From Platerodrilus igneus (Eukaryota > Arthropoda > Insecta > Coleoptera > Lycidae), in assembly GCA_036346225.1 (NCBI GenBank), contig JARFIW010001750.1:2666001-2730000 (forward strand): DNA of 64,000 nt, read 5' to 3'. A program made the position numbers and the translations under genes. The notes under the pieces were generated by a model, which was not told where the DNA came from, did not search any database, and was given only the letters and a program-made list of their open reading frames with translations. This document shows positions 21,033-33,800 of the stretch, piece after piece; position 1 is the stretch's first letter; every line of letters starts with the position of its first letter.

Positions 21033-24000
21033 GTAAATATTTCTTGTAAATGAAGTTTAATTGTCACTTAATGGTTTTGTTTTCAGGTTCACAATCGAAT
21101 TGAATATTTGAAATACTTAATATCTAGTTTACGAGTGGCAAAAGGGATTAAAGAAGTATTACTGGTGTTCTCGCACGATCATTTCGATGAAGATATAAAT
21201 AAATTAATTCGCAGTATTGAATTTTGTATGGTAATGCAGATTTTCTATCCGTTTTCTCTACAAATTTATCCTAATAAGTATCCCGGAAATGATCCAAGAG
21301 ATTGTGTTTTTGGAAAACCTAAACAACCGTAAGTATTGTTTTTGTTCATTTTAATTGCAATTTCCTTATTTTTTCCTTATATTTTCTGTCTCGGGTCTGC
21401 TACTAAATAAAGTATTACTTTTTTATTTCCTAAACTTTCGAATTTACTTTAACTTTTGATCACATACACTATAATATGACCAATACTTTTAAGAATGACT
21501 GGTACAACTTGGTGAAATATTACACACTACAAAATAATTAGTAACAATATAAATGAATAAACTAAATAAACTAAAACTTAAAATAAATTGTACAATTTAA
21601 TAAAAATGATATCATTAAATTTTTATATACTCAATTGAATATGATAGAAACAAAATAACTTCAGATTGGTATCACAAACCTATCGGTTTCAATAGATACA
21701 TAAACTATCATTCATAATTTATTTAAAATTTATCGAAGAACTAAGATACAGAATTAAAAAAAAATTACATCCATCATTCTATAAAAAAACATAAACTTTC
21801 AAACATTTTAAATGAACATAATTATTTATTATTTATCATTTATCATTTATCATTTATCATTTATCATTTATCATTTATCATTTATCATTTATCATTTATC
21901 ATTTATCATTTATCATTTATCATTTATCATTTATCATTTATCATTTATCATTTATCATTTATCATTTATCATTTATCATTTATCATTTATCATTTATCAT
22001 TTATCATTTATCATTTATCATTTATCATTTATCATTTATCATTTATCATTTATCATTTATCATTTATCATTTATCATTTATCATTTATCATTTATCATTT
22101 ATCATTTATCATTTATCATTTATCATTTATCATTTATCATTTATCATTTATCATTTATCATTTATCATTTATCATTTATCATTTATCATTTATCATTTAT
22201 CATTTATCATTTATCATTTATCATTTATCATTTATCATTTATCATTTATCATTTATCATTTATCATTTATCATTTATCATTTATCATTTATCATTTATCA
22301 TTTATCATTTATCATTTATCATTTATCATTTATCATTTATCATTTATCATTTATCATTTATCATTTATCATTTATCATTTATCATTTATCATTTATCATT
22401 TATCATTTATCATTTATCATTTATCATTTATTATTTATTATTTCCTAAATTGTGTTCAAAATTTCTGATATAATAATCATAATAATAATAACAACCATTT
22501 ACCGTATAATATCAATAAAACCAACAACCAGAACGATAATAGAATAATAAAAGAACCATTGATTCGGCAAATGTCCAAGTGGTGGGGATACAGATACCCC
22601 TCAGGTTACTTAACCCCTTCGCGTACCACTGAATATCGGTAAAAGAAGGTATATTTGAGAAAACAATAGAAACGAAACGTGCAAAATTTATAAAGCCATG
22701 ATTTTGCACAAAGTGGACGGTAGGAGAAGCAGACAGGAAAAAGATAGAAGCCTTTGAAATATGTTGCTACAGGTGTGAGATGAAGATATGGATAGACAGA
22801 GTTAAGAACAAAAGGTTAAAAAACAGTACAGGAAGAAGGATATCTGTGGAAAACAGTAAAAAAATAAGAGAGATGGGATGATAGAACACGTTCTATAGCA
22901 TGAAGGAATAGTGCGTGATATATTAGAAGCAGATAAAGGAGAAAAAAAGAGGTAGTTGTAGACCTAGATTAGACAATTGCACACAGATAGTGAAAGATGT
23001 AGGCTATTAGGATATCAGGGAAATGTGTAGGTTAGCTCAGAATAGTAAACAATGGTAGTATGCGTTTAACGAACTCCAGAACTGAAGACGAAAGAAACAA
23101 CTCCACAAAATCAAAAATTTACAAATCACTTTCTTTCATAAACCATCTAACAACAAAACTAACGAAAGTTTAAATTAAAAAAAACAAAATTTCCTAAACT
23201 ACAACAAATAAATCCAATTGTATCCAAACGTGTAGATTTTAATTAGAGAAATGTTAGAAACTAGTCACTAAATGGACTTGTCCAACCTCAAAGTTATTGA
23301 AATTTTGTCAACTAAAAGAGACTCATTTTAGAAATGTGTTATATTTACCAAATTTTTTTGTACAACTAACAGAAAACAGACTTTGACCATTTGAATCATA
23401 CATATATTGCCGTGAATCGTAGCTGTTTGCTGCTTACGTTGGGCGCAAATAAAAGGTACTATATATAAAAAAATAAACCGGTGTGAATTATTGCCTGAAG
23501 ATGCCGGTATTATCTTGCTAGTTCAGATTAAATGAAACGACGAAACTCTAACATCAAAATTAGTATCAGCAAATATTCATTAATAAACAATTCTTTTAAT
23601 AATAATAATTGCTACATCCACAAACATCTTTCTTCGACACACAGTATCCAAAAGATTACTTACACACAAGCATTAAAACCTACGAATGTAATTTACAACT
23701 TAAGTTTTTAAAAAAAACAAAATTTCGAAACTACTAAATATCAATATAGGATAGACACAGTCTCTTTGTAATTAGTATTTCTAAAACCTTTCTTATGCTA
23801 TGTAAAAAATTTTCTTTCAGAGATGGGTTTGGATAATTTTTAATACTCTTGTTTATAATCTGTTATGTGTAGCTGATCAGGCACACCTAAAAACCTTTTG
23901 TAATGTTTAAATTAACTTGAAATTCGAACTCAAAAAAATCTAAAATTATCCATTTACAGAAAGTCTATATGCCAAAACTTTATAACATAATTAAAATAAC

Positions 24001-24099
24001 TATAGCAAACAAATGTACTTTAAAAGATTTAAACAATAATGCTTGTGTTCACTAGTAAATTATCTTTGGGCTCGTAAATTTTTCCTTGTCCAAATTGTT

Positions 24100-24154
<55 letters not shown>

Positions 24155-24643
24155 TATTGTATTTTTCTCAAACGAAAGTAGGTATAAACTTTTAATTGTG
24201 ATGTTATTTCTGGGATGCACTCGTTCGTAAAGCAAAAACTAATCAGTCAATTGTAATTTATTTTCTAACGTTTCGGCATTAAATTTATGCCTTAATTTAG
24301 TTTATGTTTATCTTAATACTTACGTTTTAACTTTTAAATTTTCCGAAATGATTTATTACATCTAGTTTACTTTTGTTAACTGCTACATTCCTGTTGTCAA
24401 AATATTTGCAATCACTCAAAACTGTGTCATGAATAAGTGTTCCAATTAATAGCAATTTTAAGTCATAGTAATTATGTAAGTTGTATATCTATACTGTTTT
24501 ATATTTTGTTAACTAATTTTACCATTTCTAGTCTATGATTAAGGCATAAATTTAATGCCGAAACGTTAGAAAATAAATTACAATTGACTGATTAGTTTTT
24601 GCTTTACGAACGAGTGCATCCCAGAAATAACATCACAATTAAA

Positions 24644-24681
<38 letters not shown>

Positions 24682-24802
24682 CAATTATTTAAGTGTTATG
24701 CTGTGATAATGTGAATAAATTTCACGAAACGTCGCATACAATTCAAGTTTTTAATTTTTAATTTTTATACTTCGGTCCTCAGTAACCGTAATCAGTTTTT
24801 AT

Positions 24803-24849
<47 letters not shown>

Positions 24850-27800
24850 CCATCCTTTCAGAAGTGAAATTATCAATGAAATGGGATTGGAAGCCATACT
24901 ATGCTTCTCAATGTCTTATTTTCTATTTCAATGTATCGTATACTGATTTATTTCATTAATTAGTTTCCTTATTGTACTTCCAATTTCAGTTGTTCATACT
25001 TTAATAAAATTTACTTTGTATGTCGAACGTTATAGTCCATAGCTTTACAACACATCGTTCTTGACAAATATTTCAAACACCTAACGTGAACTTGAACGTA
25101 ATTTAATTTAATTACAATTCGTAGTTGATTGATAAACGGACAATCGATTACTTATCCTCGTCCCTGATTATTTACTGATTCTATAGTATCAAGGTTTTTA
25201 CGCCACGAACTCTGGAAAGCTCTATAATTTTCTGGTTACGCTGAATCATGCAGGCTGACGCAATTTCATTGAAAACGTTGTTAATTGATGCAATATTATC
25301 TAAATAGTTGTCAGTTTTTGATTTATTAGATCGTTTATTGGTGTAGTTCATAATAAGAATGAAAATGCTTATATGTAATAGATTGTTATCGTGCCTTACA
25401 AACTTGCTAATTAGAGTATCCATTCATATTATTTGTCACCTGCTTATATGTACAATTTAATTTATGTCTTACTTGTGAATGAATTTTAAACATTCAAAAA
25501 AACTAGTTTCTATTTAAAATTCACTATTTCACATTTTGCATTAAAATGCTTTTAATCTTGTAACGAAAAGTTATAAAAATGAACTAGAACGGGTTTCTAC
25601 TCGTAATAGTATTTATTCATTTTAGAGAGTGTTTTAAATGGTATTTCGTTTTCTCAGTGGAGGATTTTCACGGACTTTTTGATTTTTTAACTTACGAGAA
25701 GCATGGATATTTACATTTTAATTGCGTTTTAAAATGAGAAATATGAGCTTTTAACTTGCACAACATGCTCTGGAATGGATGTCAAATGGCATTTAGTATC
25801 AAAGAATGATTTACAAAGTTTATTGTACCACAGAAATATTACACAAGGTGTTTCCAATTACGGAACACGTAATTGGATTATAAGAAAGATTTCTGTATTT
25901 TCTTGGGTTTGGGGTGTTTTATAAACAGGATATGGTGATCAATGACCATTATATGACGTCTTATTTCATTATTATACGAGGGTCGTTCAATAAGTCCTTA
26001 GAATAAAGTAGAAAAAACATTTTTTGGGTAGAGTTTTTTTTATTTTTTAACATAATCTTCCTTCAGCTCTTCAAAATAGGCATTTGTTTGGGCGATGACT
26101 TTTTCGTTAGACGTAAACCTTTGTCCGCCAAGTCATTTCTTCAAGTTGGGAAATAAAAAAAAGTTACTGGGGCTCAAATCTGGCGAATACGGTGGATGTT
26201 GTAATAATTTTGGCAATCGCAACTGCGCAGGTGTACACCCGTGCATTGTGCATTTTATGAGGACTTATTGAACGACTCTCGTATGTACAGGGAGTTTCAT
26301 TAACAATGAGACAACCTTCAACTGGAGATACCATGCATCAAATAATGACTCTTGAGCCAAACTTTTCTTATCCGAATGTTGATGATTTGAGAAGTACAAG
26401 ATTTTGAAGGTTATAATTCTATTTTAATTTTTTAACATTAATCTGAAAAGTTTTGGGTTATCAACTTGAAGATTGGCATCTTTATGTTTTTGGGTACAGA
26501 GAAAAAGAATGTGATACTATTTTTGACTTTGGTCATAGAAGGCGCTACTTACAACCTCTTTTTATGATTAATTATCCATGACTTTTTACTCTCTACATCT
26601 AACGCACAACCGACTACGAAATTTGAAAGAGCAACTCTCTTTACATAAAAAACGTATTCTTCTCTTTCTTTGATATTCCAATCTGTTTTCTAGAAAAACC
26701 GTTTATTCAAATTTTCTTTTAATCCTTATTAATGGGATGTCACGCCGAAAATAATAATAATAATAATAACAATATTTTAGTAGGTTTATTTTACTGTCTG
26801 ACAGTTGTCATTATGATCTGTCATAGTTTTTATTTAATGAGTCAATAATAGTTATTTAATCAACTAGTTGGTTAATGAAGGCGATTAATAATTGAACTGT
26901 TTGAAGCACGAACGAGCGAAGCGAGTGAGTGGTTTAATAGTTGAGATTATTAATCGCCTATTAACAAACGAGTTGATTACAACATTTTTTCGTCGACCGC
27001 AAGTACAATAAAATTTACTTTTCCACAAAGACCGTCAGAATAGAATAATGTCAACTTCATACATTTTCGCTTTTACATAAACTTCACTTTTGCTAAAGGA
27101 AAACTAGTCACCACTGAAATATATGACATGCGAATTTAACAACAAGGATGCGTATCCGTATGTCTGGTTGAGGTTATACCTCTATTAAAACATCAAAACG
27201 TCAAAGTCACAAAAAGAGTTACTTAATGAAAAAGAGTGCATTAATGACGTCCATTAATGCATCCTTTTTAAAACAAAATCATTCGTTAATATTGACATTA
27301 ATAAACGGTCGACGAAAAAGGTATTTAATGTATCAATTCAGAAAGTGTTTCCTTTAACCTTCTGCTTGAAATGCCGCGTCATAGTGACTTTCCCAATTGT
27401 GAAATGAGAGATATGGTGTGTGTTTTTGCGCAAACAAATTTCAATGACCGCGCTGCGGCCCGAAGGTATACCCAGTTATATCCCAAAGAAGACAGTCACT
27501 ATGACGCGACATTATTTAAATATTTTCATCATCATCATTAGGTCTTCAGTCCTGTAACTGGTTAGACGCGTACCCTCATTGCTTCCTATTCTGAACTAAC
27601 CTACACATTTCCCTAAAATTTGCAGTCTGCATCTATCACTATCTGATCTAGGTCTACATCTGCCTCCTTTTTCCTATTTCTGCTTGTAATATATCCCATA
27701 CTATTCCCTAAAAATGCCTTAGAACGTATTCTGTTCTTCTATTTTTCCTATTTTTTTCCACAGATATCCTTGTTCCTCTACTATTTCCATAACCTATTTG

Positions 27801-30800
27801 TTATTAACTTTGTCTGTATATGTTATCATCCACATACATCTGAAGCACATCATTCCAAAAGGCTGCTACCGTTTTTCTGTCTGCTTCTCCTACTGCCCGT
27901 ATTTCATAAGCATACCGTGCTGTGCTCCACACATATGGTTTCAACAATTTTCTTCTTGTTTCTATGTTTGTTGTCTTTCAACATAGGCGCTGATCTTTCT
28001 TGTTAGATGCAGTTCGGTCCCTTTTTATTGTTTTACAATTATACACCCTATTTCTCAGACATTCAGTGGTTGTGAAGGGGGGTAAGCAGCCTGTGGTTAC
28101 CAAGTTCCCCCAGCACTTGAACATTTACCGATTTAATATCTTTTCTAATACATCTTTTGGCACAGTCAACATTAGTTGCAGATATTTCACAACCAACACC
28201 AGTAGTTGTTTATAATAATCATCAGATTTATCTACGCTTATTTTTTCGTCATTAGGTTTTCCGTCTCAAAACTGGTTGGACACGTACCTGTACTTATTTG
28301 TATTCTGAAATAGCCTACTCAGTTCCCTGAAATTCTCACACAGCCTATATATAGTTCGGTTCCCCTTCTATTGTTTTCTAATTTTATGCCCTATTTCACC
28401 GAGATTCAGTGAAGGGGTTTAAGCAGCCTGTGTCTGCCAATTAATTAATAGTTTTCCAGTAAATGTTTTCACACAATTAACATTATTCGAGAATATTGCT
28501 CAACCAATACTTGTAGTTGCTTATAATCATCATCATATTTAAGTTCAGTTACTTTTTCGTCATTCGTTTATCCATCATGGAACTGGTTGGATGCGTACCT
28601 CCATTGATTTCTATTCTGAACTAGCCTACACATTTTCCTGAAATTCCTAAAGCCTACATCTTTCACTATCTGTGTGCAGTAGTTCCGCACTATTCCCTCA
28701 TGCCGTAGTATGTGGTCTATCATTCTATCTCTCCTATTTTTAACTGTTTTCTACATATTTCTTTCTTCCCCTACCATTTTTAGTACCTCTTCGTTCTTAA
28801 TTTTGTCTGTCCATGGTATCTTCATCATACGTCGGTAGCATCACATTTCAAAGGCTTCTACCTTTTTCTTGTCCGCTTCTCCTACTGTCCAGGTTTCACA
28901 GCCGTACAGTACTGTGCTCCACACATATGTTTTAAGCAATATTTTCCTTGTTTCTATGTTTGTTATCTTTGAACACAGTAGTTGCTTTTTCTTGTTAAAT
29001 ATAGCACGACCTTGTGTTAATCTGTGTTTTATATTTTTTGCGCTTTTCCCATCTTGCGTTATTTGACTTCCTAGGTAGCAGAAATCCTTAACCTCTTGTA
29101 AGCTTTCGTCACCTTTTTGTATTCTGGTTTTTAATTAATTTTATATATTTTAGTTTTTTTTTGTTAATTTTCATGCCGTATCTTTCTGTTAGAACTGTTT
29201 CCATTTTATTAAGAGCAGCTTCTACCTCTTCCTTGCTAGATGCTAATACCACTATATCATCTGCTAATCTAAGCATATCAATTTTTTGTCCCTGCATAGT
29301 AATTCCAAATGTCTTCCTGCATTTGACAGTATTCATTGCCTCTTCAATGTACGAGTAAAAATTAATGGGGATAGGGCACATCCTTATCTCACCCCTTTCC
29401 TAATGTTTACTTCTCTACGTTACTGGTCTACTTCTAAAGGGTGTCTCAGAATGTTTTTCGTTTTTGAATTGACCAATACGCGCCAACCGCAGGTAGCAGG
29501 GGGAGAGGAGTGGACTCAAATGCTTGGCCGGCTTGTTAAGTTTAGTAGCCATGAATCTTTTCACGGGACCACAGCGCGCGTTTTGCGTGCGAGCGTTTTA
29601 TAAAAATAACGATTCATACACTATTATTCGTCGTCTCTACAGGACACATTTTAATTTAACAAGCTTAAGACATGTGCCAAGTGCCAATTTAATTAAACAT
29701 TGGGTGTGCAAGTTTGAAGAGACTGGGAATACAATGCCGGACAAATCGTCTGGGCGCAAAAGGACATCAGGAACGACCTTGAACGTCGACCGCGTTCGCC
29801 AGTCTGTTATGGACGACCTACGATAGTCGTTGAGATTGCGCGCAGCTTCTCTTAATTTGAACAAATCTACGGTTCATCGCATTATTTCGAAAGATTTACA
29901 TTTTCACTCCTATAAAATTGTAATTGTTCAAGAAATGAAGCCTGATGATCCTTATAAACGAGTCGAATTCTGCAGGACAATGAAAAATCGTTTTAGGAGT
30001 TTCAATAACATCTGGTTCTCCGACGAATCGAATTTTCACATCAACGGTCATGTGAATAAACAAAATTGCAGATACTGGGCTCCCAAATATCCGTTAGAAC
30101 TGCATCAGAAGCCCTTGCACTCGCCAAAACTTGTTGTTTGGGCTGCCATATCAAGTCAAGAAATTATCAGCCCTTATTTTTTTGAGGATGACCGAGATCG
30201 AACTCAGACCGTTAATTCTGATCGATATTGCCATATGATGCGGACTTTTTTGGCTACAGAAATGCAAAACCAGAACGGCTACAACCGCAACATTTTTTTC
30301 CAGCAAGATGGAGCCACTTTTCATGTTACAAATGACATTAGCTGCTCTTCACGATTTATTCCCTGACAGAGTGATAAGTCGCCGAAGAGACATCAACTGG
30401 CCACCGAGGAGTCCTGATTTAACGCTTGCTGATTTCTTCCTATGGGGCTACCTAAAAAGTAAAGTTTACAATCCATCCTGAATGTTTTGAAGCAAAAAAT
30501 CACTGTAGAAATCAACTCTATCCGAAGAGCGATGCTCCAGCGAGTGATTGAAAATGTTAGCTCCAGGTTAAATGAGTGTGAACAAGTGACTGGTGCGCAC
30601 TTGCAAACGATTGTTTTTCATAAATAAACTTCAAGAATTGCTCTTTAAATAAACCATAAATCAAACGAGTTTTAATTGAATACTGAGACAGCACCCTTTA
30701 TTACTGGTGTTTGCTTTTTGTATAAGCTATGTACTATCTGTCTATTTTTATAACTCATTCCAATCGTTTTGAGTATTTTGAACATTTTTTCTGTCAAATT

Positions 30801-33800
30801 ATTTTTCCAGATCTACAAACCCTATATACACGCTTTCTCTTTTTTCTATTGTTTTCCCCATTTTCTCTCTCAGAGCTAAAATAGCCTCGCATGTTCCCCT
30901 GCTTCGCCTAAACCCAAATCATCTCGTTCTTCCATTCGTCTTTGTACAATTCTAGTGTGCTGTCAAACTTATTGTTCGAAAATTTTCAGATCTATCCGCG
31001 TCTTTCTTTTTTGGTATAGTTACTATGATGTTACGTTTGCAATCTGTGGGTATTTCGCCTGTCTCATACATATAGCTTACAAGTCGGAAGAGACGTTCTG
31101 TTACTGCTTGTCCATCGGCTTTTAGAGTTTCTGCTTGCACCTTATCTGTACCCGGCGCCTTACAATTTTTCAGGCTCGTTAATGCTAATTCAAACACATC
31201 TCTAAGTATAGGATATCCCAGCTCATCATTTTCAATGTCTGATTCCTGTTCTAATGCTGTTAGTTCCGCTCCTGAATATAAATTCCCTATATATTCCTGC
31301 CATCTAGCTATTTTCTCTACATTTTCTATAATGACGTTTCCTCCCACGTCCCTTATATTTTTGGTCTATGGTTTTATACCCCTAAAATTCATTCTAATTA
31401 ATTTGTATGCTTCGTCTGTCTTTCCTATTTCCATCCTAGTTTGTACCTCTTTGCACTTTTTATCAATCCATTGTTTTTTAGCTTTCCTGCATTTGCGAAT
31501 AATTTCCCATTTTATGGCTTTATATCTCTATTTTCCTGTTTTGTCTGATTTATTTTTGTATTTTCGTCTTCTATTAAATTCAGGATATCCTTTGTTATCC
31601 ATGGTTTCTTATTTTCTTTTTGTGTATATCCCAGAATATCTCTGGCCGCCATGTCAAAGCTGGATTTAATGTTATTTCATTCTGTTTCTACTTCCTTAGT
31701 ATCAGATATTCTCCCGATATCTTTCAGCAGTTCATTTGACTTTTTTTCAAATCTTTCTTGAATATCTTTATCTTTTAGTTTCTCAAAGTCATAGTTCTTT
31801 TTTTCGTTTGTTTTTTCAAATTTTTAAATTTAAGTGCGGCTTTCATAATTACGATCTTGTGGTCAGTGTCTATATCTGCTTCTAGGTAGCTTATGCGGTC
31901 TTTTACTTGAATTCTAAACCGTTGTCTAACAAGAATACAATCTATTTGATATCTTTAACTCCTGGCATTTTCCACGTATATAGTCTTCTAGCATGATGTT
32001 AAAATAATGTGTTTGTGATGATTAAGTTGTGCTTCTTGCAAAATACCCTGTTGTTTCTCGTGCCTACACCAAATAAACCTACTACACTCATTCCCTACCT
32101 TCACCTACCACTGCAATAAAATCCCCTGTAATTAATAAATTTTCATGTCTTTTTACGTTTCTTAATATGTCTTCGATATCTTTGTACATTGCTTTTATTT
32201 CTGTAGCTAGAGGTGGGCATGTATACTTGTATTATTACTGTGTTTACCGGTTTAGATTCTAATCTAACAATGAGCTTTCGTTCTTTTGTAAGTAATTTTC
32301 TACACAGTATCCTATCTTTTTTCGCATAACTATCCCCACATCCAAATTTTCTTCCTCTTCTCTTGTATGAATTACCCTGAAGTCTCCATTCCAAAAATCC
32401 CCCGCCTCTGGCCACTGAACTTTGCTGATCCCTACTATGTCTAGTGCTAACCTATCCATTTCAATTTTTAAGTTCTCTAGTTTACCTACTTGCTTCATGC
32501 TTCTGACATTCCATCCTCCGACTCGCAGAATATTTCCTATTCTTTTTCTAAATTTTCTGATCACATCCTCCGAAGGAATCCCCTCCCGAGAATCCGAATG
32601 GTGAACTATTTTAACTCCGGAATCTTTTACCCCAGAGAATGCCATCATGTTGATTACAATTTAAATACGCTATGTACTTGGGAGATAATGTGGTGGTTTC
32701 CCTTCGCCTTACACAACGCGGTAGTGTGTCTTAGACTGCCATACCGCCTCCTATGGTTCCTGTCAATCTAAGTACCGAAAGAGCCGCTGTCCTCTTTCGG
32801 GGACCTGTCTTAGTCTGGTTCCTCACTAACGACCCTACTACTTTGGTTGGACCTGTAGTTTGGCTCTTTAGCTCATTAGAACACGCAAGCCATTTCACCT
32901 GTTTTAGTAAGCTAGAGCTTCGGCAAGGTGCGGGTCCATTCGAAATGGTTAAATATTTTAGTGGAAGAAATTTTAAGCAGAAGGTTAAAGGAAACATATA
33001 CTGAGTCAATGCTTTAATAGTTATTTATTATACAAGGGAAAAAGTACTAGATTTTAGCTCGAGGTGTGTTTGTCTCCCGACGCGAAGTGGACGGAGACAA
33101 AACATCGAGAGTTCAAATCTTACATTTTTTACCCGTGTATAATACACTATTTTTTTCTGTGACGCGCAAAACGATGATTTAATATTGAAAAAAATATACA
33201 ATATATTAAAGTCATAAAATCAATCGGTCAAATTTGAAGTTTCAAACAAGTAATCAAATATCTGTCAAATTAATTCTGCGAGTGGTTTCAAAAATTACTT
33301 AAGTTGTTTATATTGGTTGTTTTGAACGCGACGAAGTTATGATACGATGTTATGTTACATCCGAATGTTACAAGGGTGGACCGGCTATAAATTAAATAGC
33401 TTCGTGTTCTTACTAATTTGCACATACCCGGGAAAAAAGTACCGATTTTTTTCGCGGGGAAAAAAGTAAAATCATAAAAAGTGACATTTAATGTGTCTTG
33501 ACAGGTAACAAAATGTCACTTTTTATGAATTTACTTTTTTCACCGGGAAAAAATGAGTACTTTTTTCCCACACTTGTAACATTCGGGAGTAACATAACAT
33601 CGTATCATAACTTCGTCGCGTTCAAAGCAACCGATATAAACAACTTAAGTAAGCAATTTTTTAAACCATTCGCAGAATTAAATTGACATATATTTGATTA
33701 CTTTAAAGGTTTCCTTAGCAACGCAAGTCTAACTGTCCCTATAAGTACAACAACCTACTTGTTTGAAACTTCAAATTTGACGTCGATTGATTTTTTGACT

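Larger units (their letters stand above)
27525..33005 (-). mobile_element. near-complete LINE, endonuclease/RT type, split by a mariner-like element
   Basis: Read on the minus strand the order is: a 5' leader (33005-32649), AP endonuclease, linker, RT, tail units, a repeated RT C-terminal segment and an ATG-repeat 3' end (27526-27540). A 1.26-kb mariner-superfamily element sits in the RT at 29437-30698. The element is about 4.2 kb without that insertion. Frameshifts and stops are scattered through it. A short tandem tail and one large ORF with endonuclease before RT suit the RTE-like group, but I cannot settle the clade. Confidence 0.85.

Noticed and set aside
21812..22468. 218-codon open frame repeating FIIYHLS
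   Set aside because: It is the translation of a 7-bp microsatellite. The same sequence is open in all three frames, so openness is no evidence of coding.
32731..33009. 92-codon minus-strand frame upstream of the LINE endonuclease
   Set aside because: Position and lack of any domain fit the LINE 5' leader better than a separate gene.
33056..33140. Possible tRNA-like SINE head with GAGAGTTCAAATC
   Set aside because: The B-box-like sequence lies next to a small palindrome (TTTGTCTCC and GGAGACAAA), and no A box, anticodon stem or target duplication could be found.
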